Positions 36,501 through 42,718 of a stretch of 64,000 nt of DNA are shown here, piece after piece (the first letter of the stretch is position 1; the number at the start of each line of letters is the position of its first letter). The DNA is from ANME-2 cluster archaeon. GTDB lineage: Archaea; Halobacteriota; Methanosarcinia; Methanosarcinales; Methanocomedenaceae. The stretch lies in NCBI GenBank assembly GCA_014237145.1, contig JAAXOC010000042.1, forward strand, positions 1 to 64,000, in the 5' to 3' direction. The translations under genes and the position numbers were made by a program. The notes beneath the pieces were generated by a model. That model was not told the origin of the DNA and searched no databases. It saw only the letters and a program-made list of their open reading frames with translations.

Positions 36501-37536
36501 GATCAATGTTACAGCAATGAATCTTGGGGTACATGCTAATGTAAACGATAACATGAGATTAGTTGCATCCGCACCGCCGATCAATGATCCAAACAATTCA
36601 ATGTGCTGGGGCTGCCATGTGCCGGGCGGAGCATACCCCAAGACCGGTCACAACGAGACGTTCAACAACGACGCGTACCTCTGCTATGAGTGCCACAACG
36701 GCACTTATGCATACAACAACGTGAGCAACGCACCCGCGGTCTACAACCATTTCAAGGGCGGCATCGATATCAAAGCACGCACGGATGCCGAGACGAACTC
36801 GACCTCATGCGGATACGGATGCCACAACTTAAGTACGATGAAGGTTCCGGGCTTTGATTCAGGCGGGAATGCGACGTACCGTGTTAACTTGTCGCAGGCA
36901 TCGCATTATGCGATAAGCCGCCCTGACATAGCAAACGAAAGTGGTGGTTACTCTGAGTGCACATGGTGCCACATGGACTCGACAAACGAGTTCATTGATA
37001 TCTTCTTGAATACAGGTCCGCCGAACTACACCGCAAACATCACACATGCGTCAGAGACATCTGGTTGCATTATCCCGGAATGCCATAATAGAGGCAGGAT
37101 ACATGATTCAAATCTTACGATTCCATCAGTGAACTGGTCAGAGTGCGAAAGCTGCCACTTCGGACTGGACAACTCTGATGCGTATGTGAACGAGACGATG
37201 TTCGATGCGAGTGTGCACGGGGGGTTGAACTGCACGATGTGCCATATCAACACGCAGATGAATCACCCTACCAGCGATTATACCTGGAAATGGTGCGAGT
37301 GCTGCCATTCGTATCAAGCAGATCCGATAAACGAAACTGATCGCCATAATGTAACAACCACACCATCCACATATTCGGTCGGAGGAACGAATGTACTCGA
37401 TATCGAGGACTGCACAATCTGCCATAATGCAACAGCATATAATGCTGCTGTAGGTTATTATAATTCTACATATAATTGCAGATATTGCCACGCTTATCCG
37501 GATAAAGGTAACACGACAAGTCAGGAGTGGTACTGA
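30589..37536 (+). CDS. Giant secreted beta-helix/multiheme cytochrome fusion (about 31 CxxCH motifs)
   Basis: A 2315-aa secreted protein. A basic N-terminus and hydrophobic segment (about residues 19-41, cleavage near VVEAAAT) form a signal peptide. Residues about 95-780 are a right-handed parallel beta-helix of the NosD/PbH1 type, with repeated NNITDNNIS-like rungs. From about residue 900 to the end there are 31 CxxCH motifs plus unusual ones: CYDYCH and CGYGCH (three spacers), CIIPECH (four), GCYCHW (one) and a wide LCYTGRTGSLECH. No C-terminal membrane helix is seen, so it may be released or attached to the S-layer. Asn-X-Ser/Thr sites are very frequent. It likely belongs to extracellular electron transfer. 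The carbohydrate-binding-like helix could serve anchoring or cell contact; that is inference. Confidence 0.9.
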   Translation: MIPAVTTGRKYTSRPVRAMSLLATCTCLVVLFVMMCGVVEAAATYDYTITVTDDVDDQWSTNLSNNDSTVNGNIYVENGAVLNLINATIQMGDGFSIIVESGATMNVTSDSIITRDSGYYNFNYNSGSRGHLSASTIEYSYTLQINTTNNITITDCTIHNNQYHGIHLTSASGYVNITDCSIANTVQGHDIFIDSSMNNILRNNSLNNNNGDYSLYVTGNYDQDIDTTNTANGGLVYYNYSDSGTITNENNIGHVTIANCTDLWFTGCTIHNGDGVRIVGSSSSGISGSTFENNAKDGVYFTDSSNNTIKDSHILDNIGNGILSDGTSSDNRIINNSVINNSKGIFLRGIGNNNITDNNISENSDGGISIGSGTEHFGDNIIRNNTILSNSGIGVTFYSNNNDLSENTISGNGNLTLLFESPYYNNYIWRNNTANGEEVNYYHDEHDIIIESKYLSASNVSNVGKITLINCTNIIIRDSVLSNSSKSGYGIFLQNSNNNSLTNNTISNNFYGILLDESSSNNITDLDTISLNWGAQLESNSSYNNITGSTIKSTITNALHISSSDHTTITDTTSSSVDLYGLLTSNAHYINLTNVTISSSFSDGISLLASHHVTIQDGSSITANNTGVHCTNGNNTNIIDTTITAGTDGIYMSESNWGNFTNNNIDAKERGIALNTSRDHNLTANTITNYTSIGVLLKEYSTNTTMIGNDLTRNGAEFDIRINDSNGATFTNNESTAANYIFYLTNDIRLCTLDTVFDKTKVGYEDTSNLTLMWRIDVLCWDNYHLEPMWTNLTVRYRDISDYDESLCWEGETTNANGRLSNNAFGDHGPPTPSSNWLTVIEYKQNVSTKMSYQPMNCTAVNRWDVLNKIYDKRYKNLTTAISGPGVTILVDAGHTPNGKCYYCHEDKLKNADDTWKFPNTRHWNEYNARIMNASLGDPYTPGRCIDCHDETDSTKFPHGTESGKEMLYYPSPQLCYTGRTGSLECHSANATPPLDQENEFNQTTHHPLGDGKLACKACHDNHGSKNRFDLLRYYTNAIIGGYNSSDYALCLVCHLEEKIVAKMSDENGYLANYVNQTNFRDEYYGWDEGFSSMNKPINIHSPQDNSDHPKRNCYSCHNPHGSDNPAIIRNNATDGGPINYTYITNVSSTDNNTAWEVLDYDNWNNTTANKGGGLLYLISSSNGCYCHWDNYGYEMILSEGSFTYREFIDYETAGGAGCLECHDNNASAYNETPIRPIVNLTAIKLAMHTNLSGAFRTGSILQGTDRNFTGWLEYRDYTNEQINNITEDNAICWACHSTNGTPPYPGFHPDRTLNPYKCPKCHGPENGQPPHTQGLVAAIDNHGPTTKGIGTIFIQTDIGSNGSCEDCHAPSVLPESMINPDDNLKVWKWGVGSTGTGDGCITYEGRTTMGNVSHYGLNRLQGEALGIDNPLIDTSDCLLCHCNSTNGAIWGNAPNVTDNMYGANTSNLSECYDYCHVLPDYLYNVTEDTIPHFHNKSLYAGGGFDCVVCHDIDSLYGIKSLIDADAIAAGIHGNVANNTISTILECDPRSKPCWGCHNSNGMQPDGMGDRNLVYEPHKNPWSCEDCHARSDEWNAATSYGETWISSSYPPNRLPPIIYAHYPNSTTLKTNMNGEGRCVDCHNNSINQSHVDTFGQILKNTIRSNVSHYGTTTDLVNPTQDCSICHNTTPENATKWGGALQNNHGNFTDEADVDDGCYVCHTNDEEPSVDFHAANLWSGMGGFECLECHDNDGFAKRKVINGSVYESGVHARMNNATTGSNGTNQSCWVCHFENGMNADRHSMLKDTPYLCYDCHNKAGGPFSNVSDAPEVHNHFKNGTNISAYWTRATDSDSCMGCHNQSEMFYPFNESDTYRTNFSITSHYGDNRTDLVDLFVENNNTAYCSYCHVNTSTPFMEFENDKNIQHAGSQKCNECHGDGRLHNETLTRAQTSGNCTDCHALYGVNKTDTVYEINVTAMNLGVHANVNDNMRLVASAPPINDPNNSMCWGCHVPGGAYPKTGHNETFNNDAYLCYECHNGTYAYNNVSNAPAVYNHFKGGIDIKARTDAETNSTSCGYGCHNLSTMKVPGFDSGGNATYRVNLSQASHYAISRPDIANESGGYSECTWCHMDSTNEFIDIFLNTGPPNYTANITHASETSGCIIPECHNRGRIHDSNLTIPSVNWSECESCHFGLDNSDAYVNETMFDASVHGGLNCTMCHINTQMNHPTSDYTWKWCECCHSYQADPINETDRHNVTTTPSTYSVGGTNVLDIEDCTICHNATAYNAAVGYYNSTYNCRYCHAYPDKGNTTSQEWY

Positions 37537-37542
37537 AAATCT

Positions 37543-37962
37543 ATGATCTCAAAAAGAATAATTATCGCGGGAATCTTAATTATATTGATCATAGGTATAG
37601 CTAATGCTATGCTTTCAGGCAGTCACGAATTATTTAAAACTGAGCCCACTCCGCAGGAATTTTGCAGCAAATGTCACTTGGCATCCGCAGCCAATGTCAG
37701 CGCTGGTGCACACAGCCCGGTAAATTGCCTATGTCATGGATACAATCCAAACTCAAGTTCGGAATATAATGTTAATATGACACATGATCTTACTAAGAAT
37801 ATCTATTGTACAAACTGCCACTCAAAGTATAATGAAACATCCGGAGATATCGTGATCTATAGTGGTATAAGCGGATTAAAACAGTCTGCGCATTATATAA
37901 TTGATAAAACCGACGATCAATTATACAACAACAGCAGGGGGTTTTTCAGTGATCCTGAGTAA
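37543..37962 (+). CDS. Small membrane-anchored cytochrome, two CxxCH plus one CxCH
   Basis: A 139-aa protein 6 bases downstream of the giant gene, so probably cotranslated. The N-terminal anchor IIIAGILIILIIGIANAML leads into a segment (LSGSHELF) shared with the two other small cytochromes nearby. Haem motifs are CSKCH and CTNCH, with NCLCHGY in between, where a single residue separates the cysteines. His residues elsewhere could serve as distal ligands. It could tether or feed the giant cytochrome. It lacks the C-terminal extension of its relatives. Confidence 0.75.
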   Translation: MISKRIIIAGILIILIIGIANAMLSGSHELFKTEPTPQEFCSKCHLASAANVSAGAHSPVNCLCHGYNPNSSSEYNVNMTHDLTKNIYCTNCHSKYNETSGDIVIYSGISGLKQSAHYIIDKTDDQLYNNSRGFFSDPE

Positions 37963-38075
37963 ATCTATTATTTTAAAATACAGGGATGTGACCTGTTTAT
38001 TCAATCAAAAAGTGCATAGATATGTAACGGTAGATATGGAGTGCAAAACACCTGTTAATAATGTTTTGGTGAATT

Positions 38076-38843
38076 ATGGAACGAAGTAAGATATTATTGA
38101 TAATTGGTTTATTAGCGCTTGCAATATTTGTTGTGCCTGATATACTTTCAATGTTTACTGGGGGGCATAGATTTTATGATGAAGTGAACTGCCAGCGCTG
38201 CCATATAGCAGAATATAATGAGGTAGATGGGTCTTCTACAGGTCAAGTACATATCAGGGCAGCCAGCAACACTAATTATACTACTTATCTTGCCATTGGA
38301 GGTATTGATTATTATCCATCAAACGGCACAATTCATTCGGTCGATAATAAGATCTGGAGATGGAACGACAATTCATGGACCAATGGTTCAACATCATTAT
38401 TAGTCAGTCTGGATCATAATGGTAATTCTGAGATCGATGGAAATGAAATCTGTCACCTATGCCACAATACATCATTAATAGACAAGCCAGATACCCATTC
38501 AATAACCATGAGAACATGTGATGATGACTGGTGTCATGGCAACAGGAATTATACTTTAAATGACCCTGAACTGTTCGACACTTCGCAGACCAGACTCAAT
38601 GTGGGAATGGTCTTAAATTACTCAGGTAATCTTCACAGGGCGTTCTATCTCAGCCAGTGCAACGAGGCAACTGGGTACACAGCAGGTAATCCTTTCGACC
38701 ATACAATGGGAAATGTCAAAGGAGATTATTTTTCAAAGGGTTACTGGGCATGTGTCGGATGTCATTCCGAGGTTCAGGTCAATATAGAAATAGTTCCAGG
38801 TGAGTACAATCACACTGGTGGGCCACCGCGGAAATACCTGTAA
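38076..38843 (+). CDS. Membrane-anchored tetrahaem-type cytochrome
   Basis: A 255-aa protein with an N-terminal anchor (ILLIIGLLALAIFVVPDIL) followed by SMFTGGHRFYDEVNCQRCH. Motifs are CQRCH, CHLCH, CDDDWCH (four residues between cysteines) and CVGCH. GGTGA lies 5 bases before the ATG. It is similar in plan to the cytochromes at 37543 and 39991, so the three are probably paralogues. Its 3' end overlaps the opposite-strand membrane gene by 34 bases. Confidence 0.78.
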   Translation: MERSKILLIIGLLALAIFVVPDILSMFTGGHRFYDEVNCQRCHIAEYNEVDGSSTGQVHIRAASNTNYTTYLAIGGIDYYPSNGTIHSVDNKIWRWNDNSWTNGSTSLLVSLDHNGNSEIDGNEICHLCHNTSLIDKPDTHSITMRTCDDDWCHGNRNYTLNDPELFDTSQTRLNVGMVLNYSGNLHRAFYLSQCNEATGYTAGNPFDHTMGNVKGDYFSKGYWACVGCHSEVQVNIEIVPGEYNHTGGPPRKYL

Positions 38844-39253
38844 ACAGCACTTATTGTATCAGATAATAAAAATGCAATAATACCACCGGTTATTGTGCTG
38901 AGTATATCCGGGATTCTGAGTGTGGATAAAATAAAATCCGTAAATGTCAGGAAGTCCTTTGGATGATATGTCATGCCGTGAATGATCTCGGTTTTAAAAT
39001 AATAAATTAAGATATATCCGATAAGAAGAGAAACTATTGCGACCCCTATAAAATAGAGCAGGTTAACAGGTGAAATATCCATATTATCCTCCCCGTTCTG
39101 GTCACTTAAAACCACAAGTCCGATTCCACTAATAAAACCAGCGATAAACCCAATTACCGGTGCAAAATAGTTTAGGAGTATAACGACTATTCCGTAGATA
39201 ATACCGCCAGCGACAGCACTTGCCACGGTTTTGATTGAAATATTTTTTGACAT
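38810..39253 (-). CDS. Small integral membrane protein
   Basis: A 147-aa protein with about four hydrophobic helices (SAVAGGIIYGIVVILLNYF, IGFIAGFISGIGLVVLS, LLYFIGVAIVSLLIGYIL and a last one with STITGGIIAFLLSDTI). No family is recognised and no redox residues are seen. It overlaps the end of the tetrahaem gene tail to tail by 34 bases. It begins at ATG 39253, and position within the cytochrome cluster is the only clue to its role. Confidence 0.55.
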   Translation of the reverse strand: MSKNISIKTVASAVAGGIIYGIVVILLNYFAPVIGFIAGFISGIGLVVLSDQNGEDNMDISPVNLLYFIGVAIVSLLIGYILIYYFKTEIIHGMTYHPKDFLTFTDFILSTLRIPDILSTITGGIIAFLLSDTISAVYRYFRGGPPV

Positions 39254-39515
39254 CAGATATACATCCGTAACGATAAAATTTTAATGAAACTATTTGCTAA
39301 TACTGACAGTTACTTGATTCTATAAAGAATTCTCACACTTGTTTATTAAGTTTTTTGATTTGAATCCCATCAAGCCATATATTCAGTAGATTGTACTATT
39401 TTTGTACACAGTATGTGGGGAGCATCATTTACCTGAAATTCAGATGCCTGAAAATAAAAAAAGTCCCATAACACTTCAAAAGACTTATTAGGCATAAGTG
39501 TATACTTATTTCTCT

Positions 39516-39911
39516 ATGCGGTTAATTTATATCATTATGCTTATTACACTAATTATGGCATCTGGCTGTCTTGGGGAAAAGTCAATCATTAAAGCCAATG
39601 TTACAATTACAGAGCACAATGGTACACCAGTCATAGATAGTATTGAGGCTACAAGTGCAAAAGTCAGTAAAGTTGAGAATTACAGGGAGGTATCGCCACG
39701 TTTACCAGGCGTTAGTATGAAATGTATCAGCAACATGAGGCATATCGATTACTGGAGATCGGTCGATTACAATGGCTCAGGAGAATATGAGTTGATATCC
39801 GAGTTACGAATAATACCTGATAAAGGAGAGGGTGTTAATGTAATCATCGAGGTGGTTGACAGTAGTGGTAACGTGATGGCCAAGAGAACCGAGACCATCA
39901 CATGGAAATGA
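39516..39911 (+). CDS. Predicted lipoprotein
   Basis: A 131-aa secreted protein. MRLIYIIMLITLIMASGCLG is a lipoprotein-type signal with the lipid-attachment Cys. The mature part is beta-rich, with TITEHNGTPVIDSIEAT and a final VIIEVVDSSGNVMAKR, suggesting an immunoglobulin-like fold. Starting at the internal ATG 39516 gives the better signal peptide than the GTG 18 bases upstream. No known family is recognised. Confidence 0.55.
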   Translation: MRLIYIIMLITLIMASGCLGEKSIIKANVTITEHNGTPVIDSIEATSAKVSKVENYREVSPRLPGVSMKCISNMRHIDYWRSVDYNGSGEYELISELRIIPDKGEGVNVIIEVVDSSGNVMAKRTETITWK

Positions 39912-39990
39912 ATTTACATGTAGTTTTTAGCTAAAATCGAAAAGCGTATATAATATAGGGAAGAAATATTACTTATAATGAGGAAAAATT

Positions 39991-40710
39991 ATGAAAGCTA
40001 ATCAGATAATTTTATTGGCAATTGCTATAATTGCAATCGGATTATTCATTATTCCCAGCACGTTGTCAATGTTTGTTGGGACGCACAGTTTTTTCAGCGT
40101 CAGGACAGCTGATGCTCAATACAGAATGTGCGAGAGATGTCACTGGGATGAGGTTGGAGAATGGGAAGCAAATACTGGTGCACATGCTACTTACCGTGAC
40201 TACTACAAGAGTGTACAGGGTGGTGGTGTGGATCCAGGTTGTTTCTGCCACCAGATCAATAGTAGCAGATTAACAAGTTTCCAGTTCGACGTCAGCGGAA
40301 TAGATAATCACAGCTTTGAAATATGGAATGAAAGCGGCGATATCAACAGCAACGATCCTACCACGTGGGAATGGCGAACTAACTCTACACCACATGTTGC
40401 ATTTACTGTTGCGTGTGTAGACTGCCACTATAATGCAAGCACACAGTTAAATAATTCAGCCGAAGCGCATGGATCCTTCTATAATGCTACTCTTAATGCT
40501 ACAGGGATTGGAGTATCTGAAAATACTGCTTGTCTTGCATGTCATAGTATGGTTGGACTGAATATCACGATGCAACGCAATCTGGGTGGACTTGAGATAA
40601 ATGCTAATCACACTAACTACACTGCCGGTAATAGCTGGGAGATAGAGATCAGTATAAATTCAACAAGAACAACAAATAGCACATATTGGGGGGCAAATGA
40701 AACCCGATAG
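39991..40710 (+). CDS. Membrane-anchored cytochrome, three CxxCH plus one CxCH
   Basis: A 239-aa protein with the same plan as those at 37543 and 38076: an N-terminal anchor (QIILLAIAIIAIGLFIIP), then LSMFVGTHSFF and the first haem motif CERCH. A GCFCHQ motif with one spacer residue follows, then CVDCH and CLACH. The C-terminal third is Asn/Thr-rich with several glycosylation sequons. It ends at a strong hairpin terminator. Confidence 0.78.
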   Translation: MKANQIILLAIAIIAIGLFIIPSTLSMFVGTHSFFSVRTADAQYRMCERCHWDEVGEWEANTGAHATYRDYYKSVQGGGVDPGCFCHQINSSRLTSFQFDVSGIDNHSFEIWNESGDINSNDPTTWEWRTNSTPHVAFTVACVDCHYNASTQLNNSAEAHGSFYNATLNATGIGVSENTACLACHSMVGLNITMQRNLGGLEINANHTNYTAGNSWEIEISINSTRTTNSTYWGANETR

Positions 40711-40735
40711 TTGATCCGGAAGGATCAACTTTTTT
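40710..40735 (+). terminator. Intrinsic-type terminator after the cytochrome gene
   Basis: GTTGATCC-GGAA-GGATCAAC is a perfect 8-bp stem with a four-base loop followed directly by TTTTTTC. The first base of the stem is the last base of the cytochrome stop codon. It separates this unit from the signal peptidase operon. Confidence 0.75.
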
Positions 40736-40775
40736 CTTATTTATTTAATTTACTGAATTAATTATTATCTGGAAA

Positions 40776-41555
40776 ATGTCATATGTTAATCAGATTATCA
40801 ATATAATAATCTACAGTTCATTTTACCTTTATTATAATCATCTATCTCTGTTAATTTTATTTTTTCTAACGCTTTTATTGTTCTATATTTTATATAAAAG
40901 AAATAGTAAATTAGGAATTTTATTCCATTTAATTGGTCCATTCATAAAAAAAAGGCCGTACCAGAACCAGAAAAAAAATATTCAAATCCGGATGAAAAGT
41001 TATAGCAAACTATCCAGAAGACCGAGCATCCTTCAAGTAATAATCCCATTGATCATTACTGGATTGACAGCGTATGTCATCCTAAATCAGCTTGTATTTT
41101 TCGCCATCATAACCTCAGGAAGCATGTCCCCGACCCTTGAAGTAAAGGACCTTGTTCTTATGCAAAACCTGAAGATCGATCCACAGCAGGGAGATATAAT
41201 CATGTTTGAGACAAAAGAGGCAAAAATGCCAGTCATCCACAGGATATATTCTGGTTCGGAAAACGAGATCAGGACAAAAGGTGATGCTGTGGAATTAGTG
41301 GATAACTGGATAATTAAAAAAGATCAGATACAAGGGGAAGCGATGATATTTCAGGGCAAACCTATAGTGGTCAAGGATATTGGTGAATATTTACTGTTCG
41401 ATCCGAATAATGTTCGAATTACCAAGTATGGATCTGAGATGTACAGGGTCAGCCAGATCATAAAGAATATCAAGAGTCTTGGTCTTACAATATTCATAAT
41501 TTGTATATTGCTTTATATTTTCATAAATTTCAGATCCACTGGCAAAAGTTACTGA
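40776..41555 (+). CDS. Signal peptidase I (archaeal SipW/Sec11 type)
   Basis: Membrane-bound signal peptidase of 259 aa. It contains the catalytic serine in ITSGSMSPTLEVKDLVL, followed by GDIIMFET and VIHRIYS. The His replaces the bacterial Lys, as in archaeal and eukaryotic Sec11-type enzymes. DAVELVDNWIIKKDQIQGEA provides the last conserved box. There are two N-terminal hydrophobic segments, one more than usual, and one at the C-terminus. The position just before the giant cytochrome operon suggests a dedicated role in processing it. Confidence 0.85.
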   Translation: MSYVNQIINIIIYSSFYLYYNHLSLLILFFLTLLLFYILYKRNSKLGILFHLIGPFIKKRPYQNQKKNIQIRMKSYSKLSRRPSILQVIIPLIITGLTAYVILNQLVFFAIITSGSMSPTLEVKDLVLMQNLKIDPQQGDIIMFETKEAKMPVIHRIYSGSENEIRTKGDAVELVDNWIIKKDQIQGEAMIFQGKPIVVKDIGEYLLFDPNNVRITKYGSEMYRVSQIIKNIKSLGLTIFIICILLYIFINFRSTGKSY

Positions 41556-41647
41556 ATATTTCTTTAATTTACAGGTAAACGAAATTCTGCCATGAAAAAA
41601 AAAATGAAAGAAATAAATAACATAAACCAACCTATTAATTAATATAC

Positions 41648-42718
41648 ATGACTAAAAAACCAGATATTTCACTTTTAGAAAAATTTAGTATATTATATTT
41701 GTTATTCATGGCAATTTATTTAATATACTTACATTACACGCCGGTGATAGATGTACTGTCAGGTAAAGAATTCAAAGCGCAGGATTTTATTGTGAATCTG
41801 ACTATTGTAATTATTGGGTTATGTGCTTTATGGGGCGGGATTACTCTGGCAAAAAGAGCCATTGCCCAGGAGCAGCTGATTAATATGGGGTTTGAACACG
41901 GGGTATATAACAGGCTTGAGCCCATCCTGCAGGAAATCGCTGGCACTCAGGTTGTGATCGATAAGATGGATGAACAGCTGAACAGTATGAACATCAATAT
42001 AGATCGCCTTAGAAAACGTTCGGTCGAATTGAAGATCCCTGGAACCGAGCCAGCGTTCGGGATCGATATTGCCGCACAGATCTCACGTTTTCTTCGATTG
42101 ATCATATTAATTAACATTACTCTCGCAACATTCATATTTCTCTTAAATTTCACACGCAGTTATACTCCCTTTATACTGACAATGTTGTATATTCTCTGGT
42201 GGCTCGAAATAACCTATGAATACACTCTTTGGGAACGATCATCTGTATATTGGTGGGTTTTTATCCCGATACTTACCATACCAATCACAACAATACTGGG
42301 CGATATAATGTATGGAAGCGGGATTTTGATTGGAGGCATGGGCATCTTACTTGCATTATATGTAAGTGCATATTATACCTGGAGCAAATATATTATCGAG
42401 GGAATTTTACCATTTGATTTGAATAAGCCCATCAGTAGAATTCCCAGTGATAATATAACTTCTTCACATTTCTTTCCATCCAGAATATATTTCATACAAC
42501 ATCATTATAAACTAGGAAAAATTTTAATAACTATCTCGATCATTTTCACATCTTTATTAATAATACAATTATTCAGCGTAAATATATATTACATAAAATT
42601 CCTACCAAATTTTTCACTTGATCAATTTGTATTCTTAGGTATTTTTTCAATAATATTTTATATATTGGGTGTCAGATTGAAGCACAATACAAAAGAAAAC
42701 GAAACGGAGACAATATGA
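41648..42718 (+). CDS. Polytopic membrane protein of unknown function
   Basis: A 356-aa protein with about eight predicted transmembrane helices. Two N-terminal helices are followed by a cytoplasmic coiled-coil-like stretch (residues about 75-130, with IDKMDEQLNSMNINIDRLRK). Then come six more helices, including WWLEITYEYTLWERSSVYWW. No haem or metal motif is seen. Its stop overlaps the start of the giant S-layer cytochrome by 4 bases, so the two are translationally coupled. It may be an export, assembly or anchoring factor for that protein; this is inferred only from position. Confidence 0.65.
   Translation: MTKKPDISLLEKFSILYLLFMAIYLIYLHYTPVIDVLSGKEFKAQDFIVNLTIVIIGLCALWGGITLAKRAIAQEQLINMGFEHGVYNRLEPILQEIAGTQVVIDKMDEQLNSMNINIDRLRKRSVELKIPGTEPAFGIDIAAQISRFLRLIILINITLATFIFLLNFTRSYTPFILTMLYILWWLEITYEYTLWERSSVYWWVFIPILTIPITTILGDIMYGSGILIGGMGILLALYVSAYYTWSKYIIEGILPFDLNKPISRIPSDNITSSHFFPSRIYFIQHHYKLGKILITISIIFTSLLIIQLFSVNIYYIKFLPNFSLDQFVFLGIFSIIFYILGVRLKHNTKENETETI

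Noticed and set aside
33007-37491. Many 60-145 codon frames on both strands across the giant cytochrome gene
   Set aside because: They are shadows of a single 2315-codon frame that carries regular haem motifs throughout.
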